DNA from: Podospora pseudoanserina
Taxonomy: Eukaryota > Ascomycota > Sordariomycetes > Sordariales > Podosporaceae
Assembly: GCF_035222485.1 (NCBI RefSeq)
Contig: NC_085924.1
Span: forward strand, 3,906,001 to 3,970,000
Reading direction: 5' to 3'
DNA: 64,000 bases
The notes beneath the pieces are model-generated. The model worked only from the letters and a program-made list of their open reading frames with translations. It was not told the origin of the DNA and ran no database searches. This document shows, piece after piece, positions 10,107 to 19,400 of the stretch (positions are counted from its first letter, which is position 1; each line of letters starts with the position of its first letter). The translations under genes were made by a program, and so were the position numbers.

Positions 10107-11516
10107 CTATTTCTTCCGCTTCAGAGTCTTGACAGCCATCTCGATGAGGCCATCCTTGGCCTCGCTGTCTGGGAACGGCGCGATGGCATCAATGGCCTTC
10201 TGTGCGTAGTCCTCGGCCAACGCCCGTGTCTGCTCGATACCATCACTCTGCGCAACCAGGTCGCGTGCCTAGAAAATGGTCAGCCGGTCGATTCCTCTCA
10301 CGGAAGACGATGAGGAAATAAAACCCACCCTCACAACATCACCCTCCTTCTCAAACTTCCTCCCAACCAGCGCGCCGAGCTCTGGCATCGTCTTCCACGC
10401 AAACAGCAGAGGCGCCGTCGCAAGTCCCAGCTCCAAATCCGCCCCCGCCGGCTTGCCGAGTTCTTGCTCGCTCCTGGTGTAGTCGAGCATATCATCCACC
10501 AGCTGGAACGCCAAACCCAGGTTCTTCCCATAGGCATACGCCGCATCCACCGTCGCCGCATCACTTCCACCAAGCAGCGCCGCCGCGCGACAGCTCTTGC
10601 TGATCAGCGACGCAGTCTTGAGATACGTCTTCTGGAGGTAATACGTCAGAGTCTCCTCAGACCATTGCGGGTTGCGCTCGTCGCGCGCAGTGTTCTTCAG
10701 CTGCATGAACTCGCCCTCCACCAAGTTGGCAATGACCGTAGCCAACAGCTCGATAACCTCGGCATGACGCAACCTCGCAAGAGCCACAGACGCTCTCCCG
10801 AGAAGGAAATCGCCTGCCAGGACAGCCATCTTGTTGCCAAACTCGAGGTTGGCAGATGGTGAGCCTCTTCGGGATTCAGAGTGATCAATCACATCGTCGT
10901 GAAGCAGCGAAGCAGTGTGAATCAGCTCGGTGATCTCGGCGAGTCTCCTTTGCGAAGGGAGAATGTCGGGGTGGTCGTTCGTCTCGGCTTCGGGGGCAAC
11001 GGCTGTCGCGGAAGGGTTGAAGTCGGAGAGGACGGAAAGCGGGGAGATGGAGCTGTCGATGCCCATCGAGGCCTGGAGGGTGGCCTGCTGCCTCTGGGGG
11101 GCTTTGGGGCAGAGGGAGGTGGCGCGCGACATGAGCAGGACTATTAGTGGCCGGACATGCTTGCCTTCGGCTTGTGTGTAGTACTTTGCTGCTCTGTCCA
11201 GGGAGGGGTGGCCGGACCCGAGGAGTTTCCTGATGTTGCCTGTGAGAAACTTCATCTCCTTGGCGACGATCCGTAGGGGGTCAACGGAGGGCATGTCCCC
11301 TCTGGTGGCGCGGGTGATCGCATTGTTGACGATGTTGCCGGCGACAGAGACGGCGGCAGCCCAGGCGGAGGAGTCTCGTCTTCCGGTGTGGAAAGGAGCT
11401 CTGGACTGAGCTATCCTACTATCGAGGGGAGCTGTGAATCTGAGGCAGGTGGAACATGTTGTCGTCGTCGCCCTCGAAAATGTTGACATGCGAAGCCGGC
11501 TGACCCCGCGCACCAT
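10107..11516 (-). CDS. COQ1: Trans-polyprenyl diphosphate synthase (ubiquinone side chain)
   Basis: Builds the long isoprenoid tail of ubiquinone in mitochondria from IPP and an allylic primer. Exon 1 is 11516-10329 and exon 2 is 10268-10107; a 60-nt intron (10328-10269) lies between, giving 449 residues. Both aspartate-rich motifs are present: LLHDDVID (first) and LVDDMLDYTR (second), plus the GKHVRPL substrate-binding stretch. The C-terminus supplied by exon 2 (AIDAIAPFPDSEAKDGL...VKTLKRKK) is typical. The first about 45 residues are Ser/Thr/Arg-rich without acids, as in a mitochondrial presequence. Two in-frame ATGs (11531 and 11516) are close; 11516 has the better A-3/G+4 context, and a longer frame opens at 11600. 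The gene is divergent from the Vma12-like gene, 462 bp apart. Chain length (hexa- to decaprenyl) cannot be read. Confidence 0.9.
10269..10328 (-). other. Intron of the polyprenyl synthase gene
   Basis: 60 nt, GTGGGT donor and TTCTAG acceptor on the minus strand, phase 0. Reading through it would end the protein early, without the conserved helical C-terminus. Confidence 0.85.
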
Positions 11517-11978
11517 TGTAGGCCCCTGCATTTCTCTCTGGAGGTGGGATGTTTCCCACACACACTCGTTCCCGGTCGAATCCTCCTCTGTGATATCCAA
11601 TTGACCTCTGTAGGTTTACTGTGTGGTCATCTGCCGTATCCGGGAGGAATTCGACGCCGAGGTATCCTCCGAAAGCCGTGATCTCCGGCCTTGTCGTACG
11701 AAAGATCTCTACGCACACAAGTTGCTTTAGGCCGGTGATGTGGGTCCCGAAAACTTCCTTTCCGATAATTTTTTGGCATCAGGTTCTGAAAAAGGTGGCG
11801 TTCTCGGCTTGTGGTTGTGGCTGGTGGCCTCTGAGGACCCACCGGGTGCCTGCATCCTTGCAAGCTTTGTGAGGCTTGGCGATCCGTCATTCTGGGCCGC
11901 ATCAGCTTGAGCTCCAACAAGCTCTCGGCGGCGTCGCAAACAAAACATTGTCTTCTTACATATCATCAACACCCAACC
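11517..11978. promoter_or_regulatory. Shared region between divergent COQ1-like and VMA12-like genes
   Basis: 462 bp separates the two start codons, so both promoters must lie here or overlap the genes. No clear TATA box is visible. Open frames in it (11621-11872 and others) look fortuitous. Confidence 0.6.
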
Positions 11979-12839
11979 ATGGTGCTCCTCACAATGACGC
12001 CCTCCATCGTGGAGGCTCTGCAAATCTGGGACAATCTAGGCTACCCATCAAAAGACAAGCTCCAGGCAGGCAAAGACGACCCCGCGCTCGACGATGCCGC
12101 TGTCGGCAAGCCCATTCTACACTCACAGATCATCGAGCTCTGGTTAATACTCAGGGATGCCGGGCATGAGGAACATACTTTGGAAAACATGCTGAAAGGC
12201 GCCTGGGTCTACGTCCCACCACCGCCACCAAAGCCAGAACCAGTATGTACCCCGTCTTGTATCAGACGCCGGTTGGTGCTGACGAAGTAATAGTCAAACG
12301 AATACAAAGCCTTGATGGCCCGTCTCCGGCGCGAAGAAGAACAACGAGCATACGAGCGAATGACCAACCCACTTCCCCCAACCGAGACCTTTGCTCAACG
12401 ATTTCCTGCTGCGAATATGGCGAGGAGCTTTGCTGCTGTCAATCGAGTAACGGTCGATAAAGACCTCGACGATGACGACGTTACATATAACGACGTGCAC
12501 AGACAGCTGATTCTGATACTGAACTTTATGGTCAGTATCCTGGGTGTGGCAGGCACTCTGTGGGTGTTGGCCAGATGGTGGAGCACACCAGCGCGACTGT
12601 TTCTGACTCTGGGGGGAAGTCTGTTGGTGGGGATTGCTGAAATTGCTGTATACTCGGGATACATATGGCATTTGGGTGAGGCGAAGAAGCAGGATAAGAA
12701 GTTTAAGGAGGTGAAGCAGATTGTACAGACGTGGGCTGTTGGAGGGGATGAAAAGGAGGAGGCCACTCTTATTGGGGACAAGAGCTCGTCAGATGAGAAT
12801 ACGGATCTCCGGAGGCGCAAGAAGGATGCTCAAATATGA
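11979..12839 (+). CDS. V-ATPase assembly factor, Vma12/TMEM199 family
   Basis: ER membrane factor that helps assemble the Vo sector of the vacuolar proton pump. Exon 1 is 11979-12242 (88 codons); a 51-nt intron (12243-12293, GTATGT to AATAG) precedes exon 2, 12294-12839. Product 269 residues. The family layout is seen: a helical N-terminal domain with the cytosolic RLRREEEQRAYERM segment, then two hydrophobic segments (LILILNFMVSILGVAGTLWV and LFLTLGGSLLVGIAEIAVYS) and a charged C-terminal tail. The ATG at 11979 is chosen as first in frame; another at 11994 is five codons on. The proline run before the intron is a linker. Assignment rests on the two-helix hairpin and the region before it. Confidence 0.82.
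12243..12293 (+). other. Intron of the Vma12-like gene
   Basis: 51 nt, GTATGT donor, TAATAG acceptor, phase 0. Splicing joins PKPEP to SNEYKAL and opens the frame to the transmembrane hairpin. Confidence 0.85.
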
Positions 12840-13210
12840 ATGGTTTGTAGCCCCTTATGTTTACCAAACCCCTTTCGAATTATGAGCTTTTGACCTTGAA
12901 TTCCATGTTGGGCGCAATGGCAATTGTGACTTTTGAATGGGGGAAACATTTACAGTGGGTAGGGGTGCTAATTGAGTGGGGCTGCCCGCGTCATAGCGCG
13001 CTGCGGGGCCCAACGCGCTGAGCAGACGCGTTCTGCGCAACGCGATCTTCGATCTTGACCCATGTCGCTACCGAGTACAACTTTTCTGCAAGTTGGGATC
13101 TTGGTGCATCTTCTTGGCAGCATTTTTATCTGATTATATCGCCGCATCTCTATCGTCCGAATAAAGCTCGCGCGCCGTTACAGCTCGTTTTAGACTCAGT
13201 GGGCGCAACA
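12840..13210. other. Intergenic region between two plus-strand genes
   Basis: 371 bp between the Vma12-like stop and the zinc-finger gene start. A GCG-rich stretch at about 12985-13050 (GCGCGCTGCGG and similar) is the likely promoter zone of the next gene. The open frame continues upstream of 13211 to 13055, but the extension looks like leader sequence. Confidence 0.55.
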
Positions 13211-14080
13211 ATGTCACTTGATCCATCACCAGAAGCCGTCTTCGATTCTTCGATATCGACCGCGACGACTGGCCTACCACGCCAGCGCAAGAGACCTCTG
13301 CGAACCTACGGTCGTCAGTCCACCTCTGCGAGAGACAACGACCAGAAAGAACGCCCTTTCAAGAGGCAAAAGGTCGCGCCGCCGGTGGTGGACCGAGAGA
13401 ATCAAGAAAACAGGGTGCCGAAGTCGACGGAAGAACCACCAGTACCATCACTGCCGGAACCCTCAAAACAGGCGCCGACGATACCGGAAAAGAAGGGCGG
13501 GTCGATATTATCGTACTTCAAACCGCTCTCCCTCCCTGCCCAGTCTACCTCCGACGCACCAACCATAACTCCAGCCACCCCGACGACCCTCTCCGACGCA
13601 CCAGACCTCGACAAAGACTCCACAGCAACAACACCCCCCTCCTCCCCACCACCAGGCGCGCTGTTCAAAAGGTCAAGGGAGAGGAGGAGATTGCAAAGCA
13701 AAGTCACGATATGCACCCTCCCAGGTGTCGCCTTTAGTCGAGAGCCGTCCCCGGAACCCATCATCGCGTCAGACGGGGAGGAGATCTACGACCAGATTGT
13801 TGTCAGGGGCGACTGGGGGGATGAGAACGACACAGCCAGTGAGGTATCGGAGGATACAAGGTCGATTACTACGGAGACGAGGGAGAGGAAGCGGACGCTG
13901 TTGAAGCAGAAGCAGATGGTGCAGACTGTTTTGAATCTGTCCATCAACAAGGACCCGGGGATTCATATATGTAAGGACTGTGGGGTGTTGTATAACCCGC
14001 TGAATGAGCAGGATAGAAAGGAGCATAAGAGGCAGCATGCGGCGCATGTGAGGAATTTGAGGGAGAAGTTGGCGTTGTGA
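13211..14080 (+). CDS. ECO1/ESCO-type zinc-finger protein lacking the acetyltransferase domain
   Basis: 289-residue intronless protein. The C-terminus carries the C2H2 finger found at the front of cohesin acetyltransferases (Eco1/ESCO): MVQTVLNL, then C254-x2-C257, GVLYNP, and H272-x3-H276. A SILSYFKPL motif at residues 98-106 resembles the PCNA-binding (PIP-like) element that precedes the finger in Eco1. The rest is Pro/Ser/Thr-rich and disordered. The stop follows the finger by 14 codons, and none of the downstream frames up to the decarboxylase gene shows a GNAT fold. So either this is a free-standing accessory factor or an Eco1 that has lost its enzyme half. The start at 13211 has A at -3; a longer frame opens at 13055. 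Nuclear location is inferred from basic clusters (RKRPLR, KRQK). Confidence 0.75.
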   Translation: MSLDPSPEAVFDSSISTATTGLPRQRKRPLRTYGRQSTSARDNDQKERPFKRQKVAPPVVDRENQENRVPKSTEEPPVPSLPEPSKQAPTIPEKKGGSILSYFKPLSLPAQSTSDAPTITPATPTTLSDAPDLDKDSTATTPPSSPPPGALFKRSRERRRLQSKVTICTLPGVAFSREPSPEPIIASDGEEIYDQIVVRGDWGDENDTASEVSEDTRSITTETRERKRTLLKQKQMVQTVLNLSINKDPGIHICKDCGVLYNPLNEQDRKEHKRQHAAHVRNLREKLAL

Positions 14081-14605
14081 GTTTTGTGCATTATTGGGCA
14101 GCACATCATGGCAGGGTAATCTTTGTGTGGTGTTAGCTCTGGATTAATGATTGGTTTCCATCGTTTTTTTTTATCATGGGATGGCGTTGGTGTGTGTTTG
14201 AAGATGTTTGGGTGGGACAGGTTATGATAAGTAGGAAATACCCCTGAATTGATTACAAAGAACAATGCAAGGTTTTATCAACAGAGAGTGGCCGGAATAG
14301 GGGGTCTTTTTCCGCGATTGATCGATTTGCTAATAATTCAGGGAGATCGACCTCGAGTCAAGATGAAAATTGCCGGCTTTGTGACGGGGTGATTGGATTG
14401 ACTGAAGTGATGAGATGGTGACATCATGACCACCACGGATCCGCTGTGCAACGGTATGGATGAACAATTGATTGAAAACACTTGACCACGGATTCTTCAA
14501 GGATATAAAGGGTTGGTTTTTCTTCAGTTCTGTGGTCTTTTCTGTGGTCTTTTCGACTTTGATCAATTGACAGGTGCCGGAACGAGTAACACCAACACCG
14601 CAATC
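14081..14605. other. Intergenic region, zinc-finger gene to decarboxylase gene
   Basis: 525 bp. It holds the 3' flank of the zinc-finger gene and the upstream region of the PSD-family gene. A duplicated TCTGTGGTCTTT block near 14525-14548 is visible. No gene seen; searched for a missing acetyltransferase domain without success. Confidence 0.6.
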
Positions 14606-16086
14606 ATGGTCCATCAACACGGCGACCACCACGACATCCCGACCCATTCGCTCATGAAGCGGTTTGTCCCTCCCCCCCCCCGACCCCCATGTCTAACAAA
14701 CACAACACAGCATCGGCGGCTGGCTCCCAACCGACCACCGCATCCACCAGGAATGGCTCAGCCGCACCATCGACCGCGCCCACAAACGATCCGGCCCCCC
14801 GGAGCAGACCAAGCTCATCCCCGTGCTGCAGGAGTTCAAGGAGCTGATTGAGGGCAATGCGAGAATATACATGTACTTCAACCAGATGTGGGACGAGGTC
14901 CCGCGTCGTCCTCCGTACAACAAGGACCCGACTGGCAAGAGCCAGATCAGAGACTACAAGCACATGCTTGCTGTGCTGAACGAAGTTTTTGGGAGAGCGC
15001 CAGAATGGACGGATGCTGCTGCTCATGCTGGCATGGTGGGGGTTCCGATGGCTGCTATTTTCGACTATGCGATGGGGACGCCGAGCGGGCATGCGGCGTT
15101 TTTGGATCCGGATGTGAACAAGATGTTGAAAAAGGTTTTGAATGAGTGGGGGAGGTACCTCAAGGTTTGTTTATCTTTACTGGGCACCTGATCCCTGACC
15201 GACTGACTTACTGACATGATGGTGGCAGACGCCGGAATCCGCCGAGGTTTTGGGGGATCACTCGGCTGGCTGGTTCGGCGAGACGGGCTACAAAGACCTT
15301 ATGGAGGTGGCCAACACGCCGACTAAGACGTCGTTCAAGTTTGAGGAGATGTATCATTGTGATCCGTCAAAGAAGCACTACGGTTTCACATCCTGGGATG
15401 ACTTCTTTACCCGCAAGATCACGGACAAGTCCCGCCCTGTTGCTAGCCCGGATGATGACAAGGTTGTTGTCAACAGCTGCGAGTCTCGGCCTTACTGCGT
15501 GGCGAACAACGTCAAGTTGCGGGACAGATTCTGGGTCAAGGGACAGCCTTACTCTGTAACTGACATGCTCGCGCACGACCCCCTGGCGGAGAAGTTTGCC
15601 GGGGGGACGATTTATCAGGCGTTTTTGTCGGCTCTGTCGTACCACCGCTGGCATGCCCCCGTGTCGGGCACCATCAAGAGGGCGTTTGTTGAGGATGGGA
15701 CGTATTTCTCGGAGCCGCTCATGTTTGACCAGAGCGGGGGGGAGGACAAGGTTGATATTGACACTAAGGGGATCCAAGGGGCCTTGGGATACCTCACTGC
15801 GTTGGCGACGAGGGCGGTGATTTTTATTGAGGCGGATAACCCCAAGATTGGGCTCATGGCCTTTATCGGGGTGGGGATGGATGAGGTGAGCACGTGTGAG
15901 ATTACGGTGAAGGAGGGGCAGAAGGTGAAGAAGGGGGAGGAGTTGGGCATGTTTCATTTTGGGGGGAGTACGTATTGTTTGATGTTTAGGAAGGAGACGA
16001 GGTTGAAGGGGTGGCCGGATATTGGGAAGTATGCGGAGGCGAATGAGAATTATCCGGTTAGGGGGGCGTTGGCGGTTGTCGAGTGA
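14606..16086 (+). CDS. Pyruvoyl decarboxylase of the PSD family, PsiD-like
   Basis: Three exons (14606-14661, 14711-15164, 15229-16086) give 455 residues. The first half matches the N-terminal domain found in PsiD-type proteins (LIPVLQEFKELIEGN; YKHMLAVLNEVFGRAPEW). The second half is the phosphatidylserine-decarboxylase fold: YGFTSWDDFFTR, CESRPYCVANNVKL, YHRWHAPVSGTI, VIFIEADNPKIGL, EVSTCEITVKEGQKVKKG and MFHFGGSTYCLMF. The GGST element is where the chain self-cleaves to make the pyruvoyl cofactor. Remembered PsiD, the tryptophan decarboxylase of psilocybin makers, is very close in these motifs and length (about 440). It lacks a mitochondrial presequence and membrane segment, unlike true Psd1. 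Substrate is therefore likely a free amino acid or small amine precursor rather than phosphatidylserine, but this is inference. No psilocybin-type neighbours (kinase, methyltransferase, P450) are present. Confidence 0.87.
14662..14710 (+). other. Intron 1 of the PsiD-like gene
   Basis: 49 nt, GTTTGT donor, ACACAG acceptor, phase 2; joins HSLMKR to IGGWLPTDH. Confidence 0.8.
15165..15228 (+). other. Intron 2 of the PsiD-like gene
   Basis: 64 nt, GTTTGT donor, GGCAG acceptor, phase 0; joins EWGRYLK to TPESAEVL. Confidence 0.85.
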
Positions 16087-16388
16087 GTGGTGATGTTGGA
16101 GGCTAATGATGGTGTTTGTATTGTTGAGTAGTAATTTGAGACTGGTGTTATGTTGATGTCGGATGAGCTCAGGGGTTATTGTTCCGTTGTGTAAGTGTCA
16201 AAACAAAACAAAACACCATGAAAACTACAAAAAGCTCACCAGCGTTGCTGGCTACGAAAGCCCTCTATTTGGAGTTTCACCATTCCAAATTGCTCTCCCC
16301 TATTATTACCTGGGGGAGGCAGTTCATCCAGGTATTTTTCATATTTAGAGCCGAAGTCAATGGCTATGCTCATAGATGTTCTCGACTA

Positions 16389-16479
16389 GGAATCAAACCT
16401 GCCACCATTCGTGGGCAACCCAGTCTGTTTCTACAGTACCCGACAGGTTGTTCGGTCGTCGCTTCTGGCCACTGCGCTT
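16389..16479 (-). other. Pol III A-box/B-box-like pair, possible tRNA-derived SINE relic
   Basis: On the minus strand AAGCGCAGTGG (16479-16469) matches the A-box TRGCNNAGTGG at ten of eleven places, and GGTTTGATTCC (16399-16389) matches the B-box GGTTCGANTCC at all but one. The gap of about 70 nt is longer than in an intronless tRNA, and the acceptor stem does not pair, so a working tRNA is unlikely. Could be chance or a SINE fragment. Confidence 0.25.
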
Positions 16480-19400
16480 GACAGGCAGTCAGATGCCAAT
16501 TGAGTTGGCGAAAGTCTGAGAGCAATTGGGGTATATGTGGGGAAGGAACACTCTCCCAGATAGGCTGTGCTCTGGCTGTTCCCTCCTTGATACATCAGAC
16601 AAGATGTCCACCAAAAAGAATTTAGTGGGTGCTGAATCGACATGCCAACCACCTACTGGAAGAGACATTAAATGACCTGGATAAAGTCAGGTAACTACCT
16701 TGGTTCCTTTACAAACCCCATTTCCTCGCCTTCAACCCGAGACCGTATGCTGGAATATGCACCTCTCCGTTCCTCAGCTGGACTTGGGATTGCTAGATGA
16801 CGCCCCCCATGCTGACAGGGCGCAAGATCAAGAACTGACATGACCTGACATCGGGTGCTATCAGCTGCACGAAATGTGACAATTCCTCCAACAACCAAGC
16901 TCGAAAACTGCACTTTTCACCGTCTTCCATCGGCAGTTATAAACGCCCCCAAAACACGCTGGAAATAGAGACTGTCGGTCGTCGGATGTGGCTGTCACAA
17001 CCTGGATCGTCCTTTCGGGGACCGAGATATGTACTATAGCTTGACATGCAGATACAAGCAGTGGCTGGGGTAGATGGCTTGCCTCAGCTCTTCCTCACCG
17101 ACACACCCCCCTCAGTACCTAGCTAAGACACATAGACCGCCTCCCAGCCTTATGAGGAAAGATCTGGAGATGAGAAACAGCAGGAGAAACTGAAACACTG
17201 ACAAGAACTCTAGGCTTTCTTCACTTTCACCTGATAGATGGTTGAGTCGGGAGGCGAAGATGCAGTCTGTCTAAGACCTACATATCAACCTCCCGTTGGC
17301 TTCACCTCACGAGCTGCTTGCCATATCTTCACAAAACACCGAACGAACCGGTCTCCCAAGGTAGCAAGCGGCAGCTGTGTGCAAGTTCAACAAGTCGAAC
17401 CAAATCACGAAATATCACTAAACAAATCCTCTGAATCGATTATGATACATCACACCACACCATCAGCTCACAACCAAAAATCCAAAAAGTTCCAGGCCAC
17501 CCATCACCAACAACCATCTCGGATCAAATTAACACTGGACAGGAATTCTCCAATCCCGGAGAGTCCCGGAGATAAACCACCCATTTATTTCCCTCCCACC
17601 CCGACTTATTCCCCCTCTTGCATACATCAGTCACCAAGGCTTCCCCCCCTTCAAAAAAAAAGCCTGCAGGTCGCACCGGTGTGACAGATCTCAACCCACC
17701 ATCTCTGTTCCCCATCTCGCCGTGATAGTCTACAGTGGGAAAAAGTGTGGTGTGAAAACCCCAAGCTGCATGCTACTGGGGTCCCCCATAGGGTCGGTTA
17801 TTATGAGTGGTCTTGTTGGGCTGATTGAGAAGCTCATTGGGTGGGCCTACCTACCTTCGGCGGTGGCGTCTTTTTGGGCTTTGGGGGAAGCGGCTGCATT
17901 ACCTTTGCTCCAAAAAGATAATATTGACACTTTTTTTCCAGTTGGAAGACCGGGCAGGATGTGTCTTGTCTCTGGTGATGCCATCTAGAGGGAAGGGACG
18001 GGATGGATACTCCAGCCGCCCGTCTCATCATAGGGAACTTTTGTTATCTGGTTGCGTGACCAGTTACCCAAAGCAGCCTTGAGTTGATGGGCAAGAAACT
18101 GACTGCACTTGGGACTGGTTATTGATAGCTTACCGAGGACTTGCTCGGCCCGCTACTGTTGTGCCTTGTTACTTACCATCCCCGGAGTTTTCGACTGCAA
18201 AGGCGGCGGTGGCGGTCAACTGTGAGACTTGACCTCTCTTATCCTGCCGGGTTGGCGATGTGAAACAGACGTTTTGTTACACAAGACTTCTTGCCCAGTG
18301 ATAGGCTTTTGACTTGGTTTAGAGATCTCGGGAGGGCGAGGTGCCGGAATTATCACGTTACCGGTTGGGAAGGTGGGATGGAGAAGATCATGAAGTTATA
18401 TCGGTTTGTTGGAAATGTGAGATGGCGATCAAAGAGTCTAGACTTTGTGTGTCGAGTTGAGATGCGAAACTTGTGTCTCTGAACGGCTGCTACCTGTAAC
18501 TTATGGACTTTGGCGATCGTGGAGTATGGGTAGAGCTCCATTCTTCTCATCAAGCCACCGTGCTTCACTCTTCAGATATGATATCCAAAAGCTTTGCTAG
18601 CAATCATCTCTCCATCCATCATACAAACCTGTTGATTAGGTAGACTTCATTCAACCCAGGTTGTGATCTGCATGTATATTCCAGGCTCTACATCCACAAT
18701 ATCCATCCACCATCCTTAGCCTTTTGCTCTGTTGGTCTGAACTCCGTTTCAAGCCCTACTTCGACTTCAGCTGTTTGTGACTTTGGCTCGACGAGGCCTG
18801 TATCTAAGCTTCTTTTTACCCACCCACCTTGTGGAGATCAGAAATTGGCGGCTGAATGTATGTATGTATGTATGTGTGCATGTCTCTACATCCTCTTTAC
18901 TCTATGTATTCCCATCATCTCCCATCCTTTTTATACCCAACCCCTGCCCATATCAGCCTCCATATCCCGCCCCGGCGGCCCCTTGCCCTTCCCCGGCAAA
19001 CAGTGGATCCCCAGATCGGAGTGGGGCCGAGCGGCAGCGCCGTCACTTAAGCGTCACTTGTGTCCGTGCCCGCCGAACCGACACAGCGGATTTTCCCCTC
19101 CCTCCCACTCTTTGTCTGTGCGTACACCACAGTCCTCCTCATCATCATTAGTGCAGTGGCCTTCTCGTTTACGGATGATCGGGCATGTGGGAGATGGGAT
19201 TATTTTCGGGCACTTTCGTTTTCAGTCCAATAATCTGCACGCTCAAAGTAAGTATGTCTCGCTGCGCAGGATTTTTCCTGCTCACATGCTCACTTGCCCA
19301 GACAGACAGACAGCTCTCTTCCGCTTCGTTTGTTGGTAGGTATCGGATAACGTCGCGGTCGCGGATGCCGAGACAGTCAGCCATCCTAACAGCAAACAAG

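Noticed and set aside
17238-17684. 148-codon frame in the gene-poor region
   Set aside because: Low-complexity Pro/Ser/His content and no homology-like motif or splice partner.
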